64,000 nucleotides of DNA from the NCBI GenBank assembly GCA_025786725.1, contig JAHLTZ010000018.1:62001-126000 (forward strand), read 5' to 3'. Origin of the DNA: Syncephalis fuscata. Taxonomy: Eukaryota; Zoopagomycota; Zoopagomycetes; Zoopagales; Piptocephalidaceae. The notes under the pieces are model-generated. The model had not been told where the DNA came from. It made no database searches and saw nothing but the letters and a program-made list of their open reading frames with translations. The position numbers were made by a program, and so were the translations under genes. Shown in pieces: positions 12,428 to 23,953 of the stretch (positions are counted from its first letter, which is position 1; every line of letters begins with the position of its first letter).

Positions 12428-14285
12428 ATGCCGGCCAAAGAACTACTTGAACAGGCAGAGGCACTTGCTGAGATGCAGCCCGACAAGGCCGCGGAATTAT
12501 ACCGTCAAGTGCTAGATGACACGTCTGGTATATGCTCAAATGCTTATTAATATAAACGCTCTTATTAATAGATTGTATTTTATATAGATAAAACGGAAGA
12601 TCTGCTTAAGCAAAAAGAAACGGCGATCATCAAGCTCGGCGGCGTGTTTAAACAGCAGCGGTAAGTAGATGTACTGCAGTTTATTATTTATCAACTAAAC
12701 AAATGCTTTTTACTGTAAATTAGAGATGCAGTGGCCATGGCCGAGTTGATACGATCAAGTCAAACACTTATGGGCTCGATTGCCAAGGCTAAATCGGCCA
12801 AGATCGGTGAGTATCATTATAAGATATGCGGCAATTTGTAAAATAAATACTAATAGTAAGAACAAAATAATTATGGGCTATAGTACGAACATTAATGGAT
12901 ATATTCTCGGATATTCCTGACTCGCGTGAACTGCAAATTAGCGTTTGTCGCGAATGTATTCAATGGTCGATCGAAGAAAAGCGTATTTATCTTAAACAAG
13001 CGTTAGAAACACGACTAGTAGCTCTGTAAGTAGATAGGCTCATGTAATAAATCAATAGCTCATAACAATATCCAATTAATAGCTATTTGGATAATAAGCA
13101 ACATTCCGAGGCATTGCTATTAATTGCTGAATTGTTGAAGGAACTTAAGCGATTGGATGACAAAATGGCGTTGGTTGAAGTGCAACTGCTAGAAAGCCGT
13201 GCCTGCCATGCTCTTCGTAATTTGGCTAAAGCAAGAGTAAGTTGATGGATGGTTGATAATTAATAGTACTTATTAATAGTATAATTAGGCTGCTCTTACC
13301 TCGGCACGTACTTCGGCCAATTCAATCTATTGTCCACCACCTCTTCAAGCGGCTATTGATATGCAGTCTGGTGTTTTGCACGCTGAGGATAAAGACTACA
13401 AAACAGCGTACGAATTATAAAGCATTTTAATTTATTAACCTAATATGCTGTATTTATTTATCTAGTTATTCATATTTCTATGAAACAATGGAAACTTACA
13501 GCTCACAAGAGGATCGTCGTGCCGTATTAGCATTGAAATATATGTTGCTCTGCAAGATTATGCTTAATGCGGTAAGTAATTAATTGGCATAATCAATTCA
13601 CTATGATAATTGCTAATCTAGTCCATAGGCAGAGGATGTCCATATTATACTGAACGGTAAATTGGCACAAAGACATTCGGGATCAGATGTTGAAGCGATG
13701 CGTGCTGTGGCCAAGGCATACCAAAACCGATCTTTACACGAGTTCGAGAAGGCACTTGCCGATTATCGTGTTGAATTGGGTCAAGATCCCGTAACACGTA
13801 CACACTTGGCAGCATTGTACGACACACTTTTGGAACAGAATCTGTGTCGATGCATCGATCCATATTCACGTGTTGAAATATCGCATGTGGCAAAGATGGT
13901 TCGTCTACCGGTACCACAAGTGGAAGCAAAGTAGGAGCAAAGAAAAGATAACCGACCAACATTAACACACTAGCATGTAGATTATCGCAAATGATATTAG
14001 ACAAAATACTCTACGGTATTCTTGACCAAGGTGCTGGCTGTCTAGTGTTATTTGAGGAGAAACGTGCTGATGTAGGTACTTCTATAAGACTATAGATGGT
14101 ATTTGTCACATATGTACCTATTGACTAATTATGGAAATGATTAGAAAACTTACGATGCGGCTCTTGATACATTGAAGAATATGGGAAATGTTGTTGAATC
14201 ACTATACACAAAGGTAAGTTGATAGATGGATATGACACGAAGCAATAAGTAATGTTGTTTTGAATAGGCTGCCAAACTATCGTAG
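12428..14285 (+). CDS. RPN6: 26S proteasome lid subunit Rpn6 (PSMD11-like)
   Basis: Lid subunit that braces the regulatory particle against the 20S core. It has TPR-like helices followed by a PCI domain. Eleven exons: 12428-12527, 12588-12660, 12724-12806, 12884-13025, 13083-13236, 13289-13407, 13466-13571, 13629-13930, 13981-14071, 14145-14213, 14268-14285. They total 1257 nt, 418 aa (human PSMD11 422 aa). Diagnostic stretches include [43 protein letters not shown] and [14 protein letters not shown], and a C-terminal helix ending SLYTKAAKLS. Intron 6 has a GTACGA donor and is needed to reach SYFYET; intron 8 starts GTAGGA. The last exon encodes only five residues. Confidence 0.95.
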
Positions 14286-14595
14286 ATGTACGTGGTTCTG
14301 TTTAATAATGGAATACTTGCTATTAGTCGCTTATTATTTGAACAACAACAATAAAGACATGTGATTTCCATAATAAATATAATCGACGCACGTAGAATTT
14401 ATTTTGATTTCCTTAATTACATTTTCAAACAGATGTTAATAGCCTAATATGGTAATGTAATTAAAACTCAGCAATGTCGATATAGTAATGCTATATAAAC
14501 CGCTTTTGATAATACTATAGTACTATTTTCTGTTTTTTCCATTATTTCATCTTTCACGACTATACATCTTTTGTTGTTAAACTAACGCGACAAAA
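14286..14595. other. Intergenic region upstream of secreted kinase-like gene 1
   Basis: 310 bp of AT-rich DNA lie between RPN6 and the next ATG. A 'TATATAA' at about 14492-14498 is a plausible TATA box, about 100 bp before the start. Nothing else is recognised. Confidence 0.45.
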
Positions 14596-15802
14596 ATGCG
14601 TTGTTTTACTTTCCCTATCGCTACCATTGCTTTGACTTTTATGTTAGACTCTACAAGTCAGCATGTAGGCGCATCCTTATTCAATAGTATGTAATATTCT
14701 ATAAGCTATGTAGATTTGCTACTAATTATCTATGTACACATGTATAAATTTTAGACCCATTTTCATCATCCAATGATTTGAATCAGCCAGGACTTAAAAT
14801 CACTCCTTATGAACGTGATGTTGTGGATAAATCATACAACCTCGTAACCTACAACGGTGTAGATGCAATTATTCGCTGTACGGATAATAGCCAAATGCAA
14901 CGAGGAAGCTTTTATGCCTACAATGCAAGTAGCGCCATATTTAAGTATTAGATTGTATATTTAACGAATTTTATTTAATAGACACTTTATGAAGCTGCCA
15001 AATCCAAAAGATTTTCAAGGAAGGTAAAGACTTTGTTTCTATTCCTTTACATCGATTCGAGCACAAAGGTCGCAAATGCTTTGTCATTGGTTTGAATTGT
15101 GACACAAATATTGGCCAATACTTTAAAGACCAACCAGTTAAAGTAATAATACCTCAGCTATTGAAGTTCGTCCGCCAAATTATAAGTGGTATGTGCTAAA
15201 TCTATACTCAGTTTAAGATGGCTAATATGCTGCTAATTAAAATGCAAAGGTCTCATGTTTATGCATCGATCAAGAGTGACCAACAATAGTATTGGTCCAA
15301 AGAGTAAGTTTAAAACAATAGATTTTACTAATAGTGCTAATGTGTATTTACTTGACTAGCCGTTTGCATTAATAAATCCATAACTGGCAGTCCAAGTGTA
15401 TTGTTGTATCATTTTGGTCTAGCACGACCGTTGGTATACAACGGAAACAGATTGGTTCCTGAAGACATGGAAGGCTCGCCGTTTTTATTTGAATCAGTTG
15501 AAGAAGAGAAAAATATAAAAAATGATAGAAGAAAATTTGATACATGGAGTGTTGGCGTTTTGATGTGTCAGCTGCTCGTTCAAGATGAATTTACTTGGGA
15601 TTTTAGCAACCAAGATATATTGCCAAACGAGACGGTTGAAATGGAATTGAAACAACAAACTACTGGTCAATTGCATTCTTCAATGCTTGCATCGGTACTC
15701 TTTACTCTACATAGATTAATGGCTAAAGATGCTAATCTTAGAGATACACCAGAGCAATTCCTATATACAACTAAAGCCATGCAAGGCTCTTTTGTAGAGT
15801 AG
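14596..15802 (+). pseudogene. Secreted pseudokinase-like protein, frameshifted as read
   Basis: Paralogue of the gene at 51611-52785, with the same five-exon plan and the same intron phases. Exons: 14596-14686, 14755-14924, 14982-15188, 15250-15303, 15360-15802. The N-terminus (MRCFTFPIATIALTFMLDS) resembles a signal peptide. The fold is read from the alignment to its paralogue: kinase C-lobe landmarks are present but catalytic ones are lost. The paralogue's PDISAKN catalytic loop is NSIGPKT here, DFG is HFG (YHFGLARPL), and APE is not kept, while the helix-F segment TWSVGVLMCQLL is clear. Exon 3 is one base short (207 nt where frame needs 208), just inside its start at about 14998-15006 in an A/C-rich run. 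This means either a pseudogene or a sequence error. Intron 2 uses a GC donor (GCAAGT at 14925). Confidence 0.65.
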
Positions 15803-17060
15803 ATTTATGTTATTGTAACTCTGACACTACTGCAATTTTGCTCATCACTCTAAATAAACGATTTTAGATCCTTAAAATATTGCGCATTTATTTAATTTTA
15901 ATTTGATTATTTATAAACTAGAAGAAAGCTTTAATTATTTTTAGAATATTATCTCTATTATCATATATGTACCTTTAATTAATATAGTTTATCAAAGAAA
16001 CATTTATTGCACACATTCAATCGTGATAAAGCCGAATTTCCATATATTCTATTCTATCGAAATATTATTTTTCCCACCAAATCTTAGTTTAAATAGAATA
16101 TTCTTTGATTTGTAAATATTAGTGCCATCCTGTCTAAGTAGCACTGTTTGGATTTTTGTATTTCGCCAATTGCCAAATTATATACACAATATTTACAAAT
16201 GATGAGTTTTATGCAGATAAACTGATATTAAAAGCAAAACAATAAAAATAACTATTATGATAATAAAATGAAATACACAATACGACTAAATAGTCTAACA
16301 GCTACTGTAATTTATCGTTTGATTTTTATTTAAGCCTGTCATTCTAGAATATTGGCTGAGCTAGCTTGTACAATAGTATTAGTGCTATTTTTATTTCGGC
16401 TTCTAGACCGTCAATTCCATAAATAGTTTTAGTATAGCGTCATAATATTTTAGTACTATAGAAGCTCTATACGTTGCTATATCCGATAAAACTTATTCAC
16501 ATGAATTTGCAAGACTTATTTATGCTAGTTATTTAAGTTTATTCTAAATTTTGAATGGATTTAGATACAATTTCATTTGATGGGATATTATTATTGAATT
16601 CTACAAAATTTGCCTGTATAATAAACTTGAGCTGAATGGTATATATGAAATGTATGTAGCAATAATATTAAAAAACAAATAGTAACACATAACATTAATT
16701 AATTGGATGATAATTTCTTTACTTCGCTCATTCAATAGATTCTATACTGTTTCTGCGCACTGTACATTTGTAATTCTATTACATCATTTAGTTCTTTATT
16801 TACTTGGTCGTTTGGGAAAATAATTCATCGAAAATCTATATAAATTTGATTTCTAGAATATGAATCTAATTGTTCTTTTGAGTCTTTTTAACTTGATCGA
16901 TTTCTTAGTTATGGTTGATTTCCCTGACAAATTATAGTATAAATATCCAAGCTGATATGCATGTCAATTAACTCATCACACACACAAGTATCTAGTTTGA
17001 CTCACTATCTTAATCTAATTGTATCCAACATACACTACTCAACTACACCAACTAATCAAC
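15803..17060. other. AT-rich intergenic region
   Basis: 1.26 kb with no recognisable gene. The last 140 bp (about 16925-17060) are the duplicated promoter and leader of the small secreted peptide gene, with GTATAAATA at 16938-16946. Confidence 0.6.
16938..16946 (+). promoter_or_regulatory. TATA box of small secreted peptide gene, copy 1
   Basis: GTATAAATA lies about 120 bp before the ATG and is matched at 18968-18976 before copy 2. Both are followed by a shared leader with a CACACA run, the block TAATCTAATTGTATCCAAC and an identical ACTAATCAAC just before the ATG. Confidence 0.55.
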
Positions 17061-17244
17061 ATGAAGTTCACCAGTGTAATCATTGCCACGCTGCCTTTTG
17101 GTCGCCGTCGTCTCAGTTGAAGCCGTACCAGGATTACCAAGCCACCCACCAACGGCTCGCCATGTGTTATTGGTACCCACCTGTGGTGCTCTTGAGTGCA
17201 AGGATAACGGTGACGGTACCTCCCGATGGGGCTGGAGATACTAA
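17061..17244 (+). pseudogene. Small secreted peptide gene copy 1, frame broken as read
   Basis: Aligned to the intact gene at 19100-19288, this copy starts at the same ATG and ends at the same 'GGAGATACTAA' stop context, but is 5 bp shorter. All length differences can be placed as single-base losses in short C or G runs: two within the signal-peptide region, one before the KPP segment, and two in the middle of the mature region. The promoter and leader are well kept. A string of losses of one kind may mean sequence error in a low-quality stretch, or a decayed duplicate. The sequence alone cannot decide. Confidence 0.6.
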
Positions 17245-19099
17245 ATAGCCAGTAAATATTTACATGGTGGTGGTTTATTAAACATTAGCCAGCGGAAGCT
17301 GTTTATAAACAATGCAATCCGTTTATTAACGGCTATTGCAATTGTTTAATAAACTTTCATTATTAAGCATTATTATATTGTACAGTGTCATTATTATAGT
17401 ATTTGCACATAAACATAAACACTACTATAATGAGCTACAGTATTGTTGGATATCTCGCTATAGCAAGATACACTGCGTAATATTCTATATTAATTATATT
17501 AAATAGCACTTGAATTGCTACTACTATAATAATGAAATGTATCATCTCTTGGTGCAACTATACAATCACATTGTAGACAGTATGCATTGAGCAATCATTA
17601 CAAATGCTGCTTATTTTACCATCACCTTTTTTGGTTTTATCTCACTCATTGTAATGCTATTATTATATGCATTCAATTTTTATGTCTGTTATTATCAGAT
17701 CTTTACTAGCAACATTAGTAATAATATATGTATCTAGATGACTAAACCATTAAAATAAAATAAACAACCAAGATTATTTGTAATCGCCCCAACACTACTA
17801 AATAAACAGCGCAGTATTATAGTATTCAAAAATGGTATAAATCAATTATGGGTCAACTAGTTAAACTTGATAAACGATAGATGTAGCAATCTGTCTAGCA
17901 TAATAGCTAACAAATATCAGTTTAATTAAATAACATGCATTCTAGTTTAATATTTATTGCAATAAGTTAGTTTAATAAATACACACACATATGATTTAGT
18001 ATATAGTTGCTACAAACAGTTTTATTTGTATTACTTAGTATAGGCGTATTATTTGGTGCATTACTTAGCTGTATGGTATATCTGCTATTTTATATAAGCT
18101 AATCATATTTATAAAACAATACATTAATTCTATGGCTATAAATATTTCAGTATTAATTCTAAATATTTAATACTACAAACTATTTTATTATTGGCCAGGC
18201 AAGCATGAGCATGAGCATGCAATACAATGGCATGTCTGACTTGATTGGTAGTACGATCTGCTGTTGAAGCTATACCTCCTACTGTTCGGCTTGAGCAGTA
18301 GTTGCTTTATTTAGTATTTCCGTATTGGTAATGTCGTAGTTATAATTTTTTATGCTGAATATCTAGCATTATTCTGGCAAAAAATATATACCAAATCAAT
18401 GGAACATTCCTTATGACGATTTGACATATACAACTTGATTTCAGCAAATGTATATTTTTAGAATATCGGAACTTAAATCAAGTTTAAGCAGTTTAGGCAA
18501 TGCTCTTGCCTAATATAGCAATAATTGCAAAATAAACACCGACCCCTGTATACAAGGTTTTCCATGAAAAACTATATGTTTGTACGCAGTATTTAATCCG
18601 CACTCGAGTGTACCATTCAATTTAACCGCTCGATTAGTTGCATTTGACACTGTATCAATATACAGCAGCTTGATATTATATTAATTAATACTGATAGCCA
18701 ATGTATAAAATTGCTGATCTTACACGAGTAGAAAAGCCGTTATTTTATATGTTTAGCCGTATCATGCTGATTCCCACGTCTTATATAAATTTAGTAAGCA
18801 ATTATCCTATTGTTTAATACCTGGACTTGACTAAATCTATAGTTGATAGTTATTTTCCCAGTAATCCAAGGCTACTTTCTAAATCAAGGATTTGTCAATA
18901 TTGACGTGAGTATTGTTGTATTGGCCAATGGATGTATAGTTATAGTTAGTTTTACTGGCAGGTTACAGTATAAATATTCAAGCTAATATGCACGTCAATT
19001 ATCGCATCACACACACACACACAAGTATCTAGTCTGACTCGCTATCTTAATCTAATTGTATCCAACATACACTACTCAACCTACTACCAACTAATCAAC
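17245..19099. other. AT-rich spacer between the two small peptide gene copies
   Basis: 1.86 kb without a recognisable gene. The last 150 bp (about 18950-19099) duplicate the promoter and leader at 16925-17060, with the TATA motif at 18968-18976 and a longer CACACA run. Nothing else is recognised. Confidence 0.55.
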
Positions 19100-19288
19100 A
19101 TGAAGTTCACCACTGTAATCATTGCCACCGCTGCCCTTTTGGTCGCCGTCGTCTCAGTTGAAGCCGCACCAGGATTCACCAAGCCACCCACCAACGGCTC
19201 GCCATGTGTTATTGGTGCTGCACCCGTAGGCAATCTTGAATGCAAGGACAACGGTGACGGTACCGGTAACTGGGGCTGGAGATACTAA
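19100..19288 (+). CDS. Small secreted peptide, unknown family
   Basis: A 62-aa single-exon gene. Residues 1-22 form a textbook signal peptide (MKFTTVIIATAALLVAVVSV, then EA), with a likely cut before APGFTKPP. The mature part is about 40 aa, rich in Pro, Gly and Asn, with two cysteines (SPCVIG and LECKD, about 15 residues apart) that could form one disulfide, and an aromatic end NWGWRY. No dibasic processing site separates a shorter product. I do not recognise the family. Candidates are a secreted effector, an antimicrobial-type peptide or a signalling peptide, with no evidence to choose between them. Its promoter, leader and coding region are duplicated 2 kb upstream. Confidence 0.75.
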   Translation: MKFTTVIIATAALLVAVVSVEAAPGFTKPPTNGSPCVIGAAPVGNLECKDNGDGTGNWGWRY

Positions 19289-19911
19289 ATAGCCAGTAGA
19301 TACTGGTGCCACGGCGGTTTATACAAAAGCAATCGACAGATCTTGTTTATACAGCTATATGCAAACTACTTATTAACAGCTATCGCTGTAATTGTTTATA
19401 ATAAACAGTCTATTATACATATATAATGTTCAAATATATTGTCGTAATATGTATTAGTTTAATGATTAGTTGATACGGAGCATCATGTTAATCAAATAGC
19501 ATTATTATAATATGGATAACTACCAAGAATACTTTTATAGAAATAATACATATTTTATTGTAAAAAACTATAAAATATTTATAGCTATCAGAACACAAGG
19601 ATCAGGTATAAAAAATAACAATAAATGATTAATAATATTGGATATAGTGTGATATAATTGTTATTATCTACGGCATAACTGTAACCAGTTTATTACCATT
19701 ATTCTAATATTTTACCAATACTTTAGAATATTTAATATACTATGTATAATTTAATATACAGTAATTTATCGCTCGTATAGTAAATTAGTTTTTATAAATA
19801 TAATTGCCAGTAATTTTTGTAATTATCTCAGTAATACTAAATAACAATAAAAATCAAGCCAATATACTACATCAAGTTTTAATATCCATTGTTAAATCTT
19901 TAAATGAAAAG
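19289..19911. other. AT-rich intergenic region
   Basis: About 620 bp between the peptide gene and the stop codon of GPN1 on the opposite strand. Very AT-rich, no gene seen; it presumably holds both 3' ends. Confidence 0.55.
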
Positions 19912-21150
19912 TTACTGGTCTGGTTCCGCGTCAGGTGTATCTAGTGTCAAATCACCAAGTAGTTTTTCTACATTACGTTTCTTTTCTTCGGCCAATCGGT
20001 CCTCTTTGATTTTTCGCAATCGTTCCATCTCAGGCTTATACTCTTCATTGTACTCCTTTACACACTCGTCCACCTTACTAAATAGCTCTTCCATACCGGT
20101 ACCCGTTACTGCCGAAACACCAACCACCTAAATATTAAGCCGGTTAATACGTTAATATTACTCAACACTATCGATATCAGCCTACCTTCAAACAATTGTA
20201 AAACTCTTCGAGCATTAATGACATGCTTCCGTTAATGAAGCCATGTAAGTGTCGTCACGTGCATGAACATCGCGCTGGAATGCTTCAAAATCGGTCATCC
20301 ACTCAACGGCAAAATCGTGTGATTGTACATCAGTTTTGTTAAACACTAATAAAAATGGTAAACGAGTTTTGTACAGAATACTAATGAATTGTATTATTAC
20401 CGATAAACAAGTTAATTAACCCATTAGTATATTGTAATTACTAACCAACATACCTGCATGCATATAACATGTTAGACATAAATGTCGCCGGGCTATTACA
20501 CCGTGGTGTATCAATAACATAAAGTACGACAGCTGGATGCGACGAGGCAATAGCCTCAGTAATAATGGCCCCTGATGCTGACCACGTAAATATTTCAATC
20601 TGTCCTGGCGTATCAACTAGAACATGACTAACAATAGTAATAAGAATCAACATGAATGCTATATTATAAAGGATTGTTTACACGGTGTAACATATCCATA
20701 CCTAATTTGATCTGCTCGTTTATCTAAAAGATCAATTACTTGGTCAAATTTTGTTGTAAATAAGTTAAGTGCCGTAAGAATGCCACCATTAGGACCCATA
20801 TTATATCTAATGTGTTTAGCATTACAGTTTAGTATCACATAGCTAATAAATCAATTCCCCTTCCAAATTACTTACTGCTTCATAACTTCCTTGTAGTTGA
20901 CCGTATCTCGAATATCAATGTTAGGCGTATATGGTAGTTCACTCACGGCAGGATCAAGATTCAGCGTATATGGGGGCTGATCCTTTGAGTGCAAATACGC
21001 ATTCAATCGCTACATTGCCAACAAGCCGTATTAGCCGTTGAATCGACTGCCCGTCTCCTTGCCGCCTACCTGCATGAGTGTTGTCTTGCCAGAACCGGCC
21101 ATACCAATAAGGATCAAGGCCGGTGGTGCTCGTTTCTCTTTGTCTGCCAT
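19912..21150 (-). CDS. GPN1: GPN-loop GTPase 1 (XAB1/Npa3-like), one-base frameshift as read
   Basis: GTPase needed for assembly and nuclear import of RNA polymerase II; the yeast orthologue Npa3 is essential. Six exons on minus: 21150-21070, 21009-20876, 20806-20702, 20627-20454, 20380-20186, 20127-19912. Motifs: P-loop [10 protein letters not shown], the GPN tripeptide in [23 protein letters not shown] (G3), and NKTD (G4) in [19 protein letters not shown]. It ends with a charged helix ([16 protein letters not shown]). The exon sum is 905 nt, one short of a whole number of codons. The break is in exon 5 at about 20215-20240, after DDTYMAS and before [11 protein letters not shown]. No intron fits there, so a single-base deletion, likely a sequence error, is the simplest reading. 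It would be about 301 aa. Confidence 0.9.
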
Positions 21151-21456
21151 AGCGTTCGTGTACGATGATCACTGGCCGAATATTGGGTACTTGAAGGCAA
21201 ATGAAAAAAGCAGTAAAAAGTTTATGATCAAAACCATGGGTTTATTTTGATATGAATTCCTCACAATGACGTTCCCTCAACATCATCGTAGTAATTACAC
21301 TATAACTATTGTAAGACTAGTTTATAACATCACTTCCAATATTCATAGCAAATAAAATGATGTATTATTAATTCAATTATACAATATCTACATTGGGCCA
21401 AATATCCAATAATGATTTTATTAGAATGTACTAGTTTGTATCTTTCAATATCATCA
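21151..21456. other. Intergenic region between cytidine deaminase and GPN1
   Basis: 306 bp between the stop of the cytidine deaminase gene and the ATG of GPN1, both on the minus strand. It contains the GPN1 promoter. No clear motif was identified. Confidence 0.5.
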
Positions 21457-22273
<817 letters not shown>

Positions 22274-22949
22274 TGTTATACTGGTTAAAAAGGGATAGAA
22301 TAAACACTAGAGCTAGAGAGATAGATAGAGAAATAGAGTAACAAATAAGTTATGGTGGTGGTTATAGAAGGAAAGACATCCAATATACGACTAAATGACG
22401 TGGCAATTATAGATAATGCACTGCATAAGGTAGTACACACACACGCACACACGCAGGACTAAGGACTTGAAGTGTACTCTTCTATATATCACTATAGACA
22501 ATCTTTTATTATTCTTTAAGTCGAGTAACATAAAGAGAACAGTCTAGAATCATAGTTACAACAAAGAGATGTAAATGTGTATATTCAGTAACATGATTGG
22601 ATCATCAAAGTGTTTGTCTTTGAATTCAATGTATTTTATTACTATATTATTAACTATCTGTTAATACAAACAGATAATATCTAAATAAACTACACATTAA
22701 TAATTAGGGCGCTGTATTCGTATTCATCTTCTATATTTTATTCAATGATAGATAGTAAAAGTGTTATTTGTGTAAACGTCCAGTTAATCAATAATAAACA
22801 GATGTATTATTAACCAATCAGTGCACTAGCATCAAAAGCTGACGTCAAATGATGCTGTGGTCGTTTTTTCACTCATTTTTTTAGTTCAACTCATCAATAA
22901 GCACTATTGCTCTTCTGTGTGTCCAGCCTATTTGTTTATTATTATTGTC
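22274..22949. promoter_or_regulatory. Divergent promoter region, cytidine deaminase and prefoldin 3
   Basis: 676 bp between the two divergent ATGs. It holds a purine-rich tract near 22306-22340, an AC repeat near 22436-22455 and a 'TGACGTCA' palindrome (CRE-like) at about 22840-22847, about 100 bp before the prefoldin start. The function of these sites is unknown. Confidence 0.5.
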
Positions 22950-23953
22950 ATGACAACAGCAGAAAAGAATCCACGCGGTATTCCCAAAGCACTGTTTGTG
23001 GCAAGTATAGATTCATCATATATGCAGGTGAAGCTTACTGGATGATCTAGGAGGATGTGAGTGCTTTTCTTCAAGACCGTGAAGGATCCACGGAAGCTGG
23101 CCTACGTCAATTACAGGAAACGCTAAGGTAAGTAGCATAACATCTAGTCAGTATAATACTGCACAGTATTATTATTTATAGTGCATGTGTTAACCGGTAT
23201 GTCACGCTATTTGTAGCAAATACCGCTTTATGGAGAATAGTATGCAACAGCGCAAACGCAGCTTATTAGGTAAAATACCTGAGATAGAAAAGACACTTCA
23301 AATGGCCGAGTATTTGAATGAACGAAAGGTAATTAGATTATAAAAAAGATATAAGACATTTATATATCTATGAATATTATATACCATATGTATATACTCT
23401 TTTCTTTTTAGACAAATAACGAGACGGAACCCATTGCCGTCCAATATGAATTGCACGATACATTGTATGCTCATGCACGTGTTCAGCCACGAGATACTGT
23501 ATATCTATGGTTAGGTGTAAGTTATTATTTAACAATCCATATTCATTATTATGGTTAACAAGTAACCGATATTACTACTACGACTATTATTACTATCTAG
23601 GCTAATGTTATGCTTGAATATCCTATTTCCGAGGCTATTGCCATGTTAAATGATAAATTATCTACAGCTCAACGTAGTTTATCCAATGCCGAAGAAGATT
23701 TAGAATTTCTTCGTGATCAAATTACGGTAACTGAAGTTAGTATCCTTTATGATAATTACATATATACAATATAATATACAATATAATATACAATAGTTAT
23801 ATAGTATAGTATAGTATAGTATATAATCGTTTAAACTATATAGTGGTACATACCCTTAACTTTACTACAGATACAGCACGTGTTTACAACTGGGACGTTA
23901 AAACACGGCGCCAAACGGGCAATTCAGGCGGTGCCGCATCCACTTCAAACTAA
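22950..23953 (+). CDS. Prefoldin subunit 3 (VBP1/Pac10-like)
   Basis: Alpha-class subunit of the hexameric prefoldin cochaperone that passes actin and tubulin to the CCT chaperonin. Six exons: 22950-23000, 23051-23127, 23217-23328, 23412-23516, 23601-23739, 23871-23953. They total 567 nt, 188 aa (human VBP1 197 aa). The protein begins MTTAEKNPRGIPKALFVE and shows the two coiled coils flanking the central hairpin (VQPRDTVYLWLGANVMLEYP). It ends with the family's RVYNWDVKTRR. Intron 1 uses a GC donor (GCAAGT at 23001); intron 5 begins GTATCC. Start chosen because it matches the family N-terminus; upstream in-frame residues do not. Confidence 0.94.
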
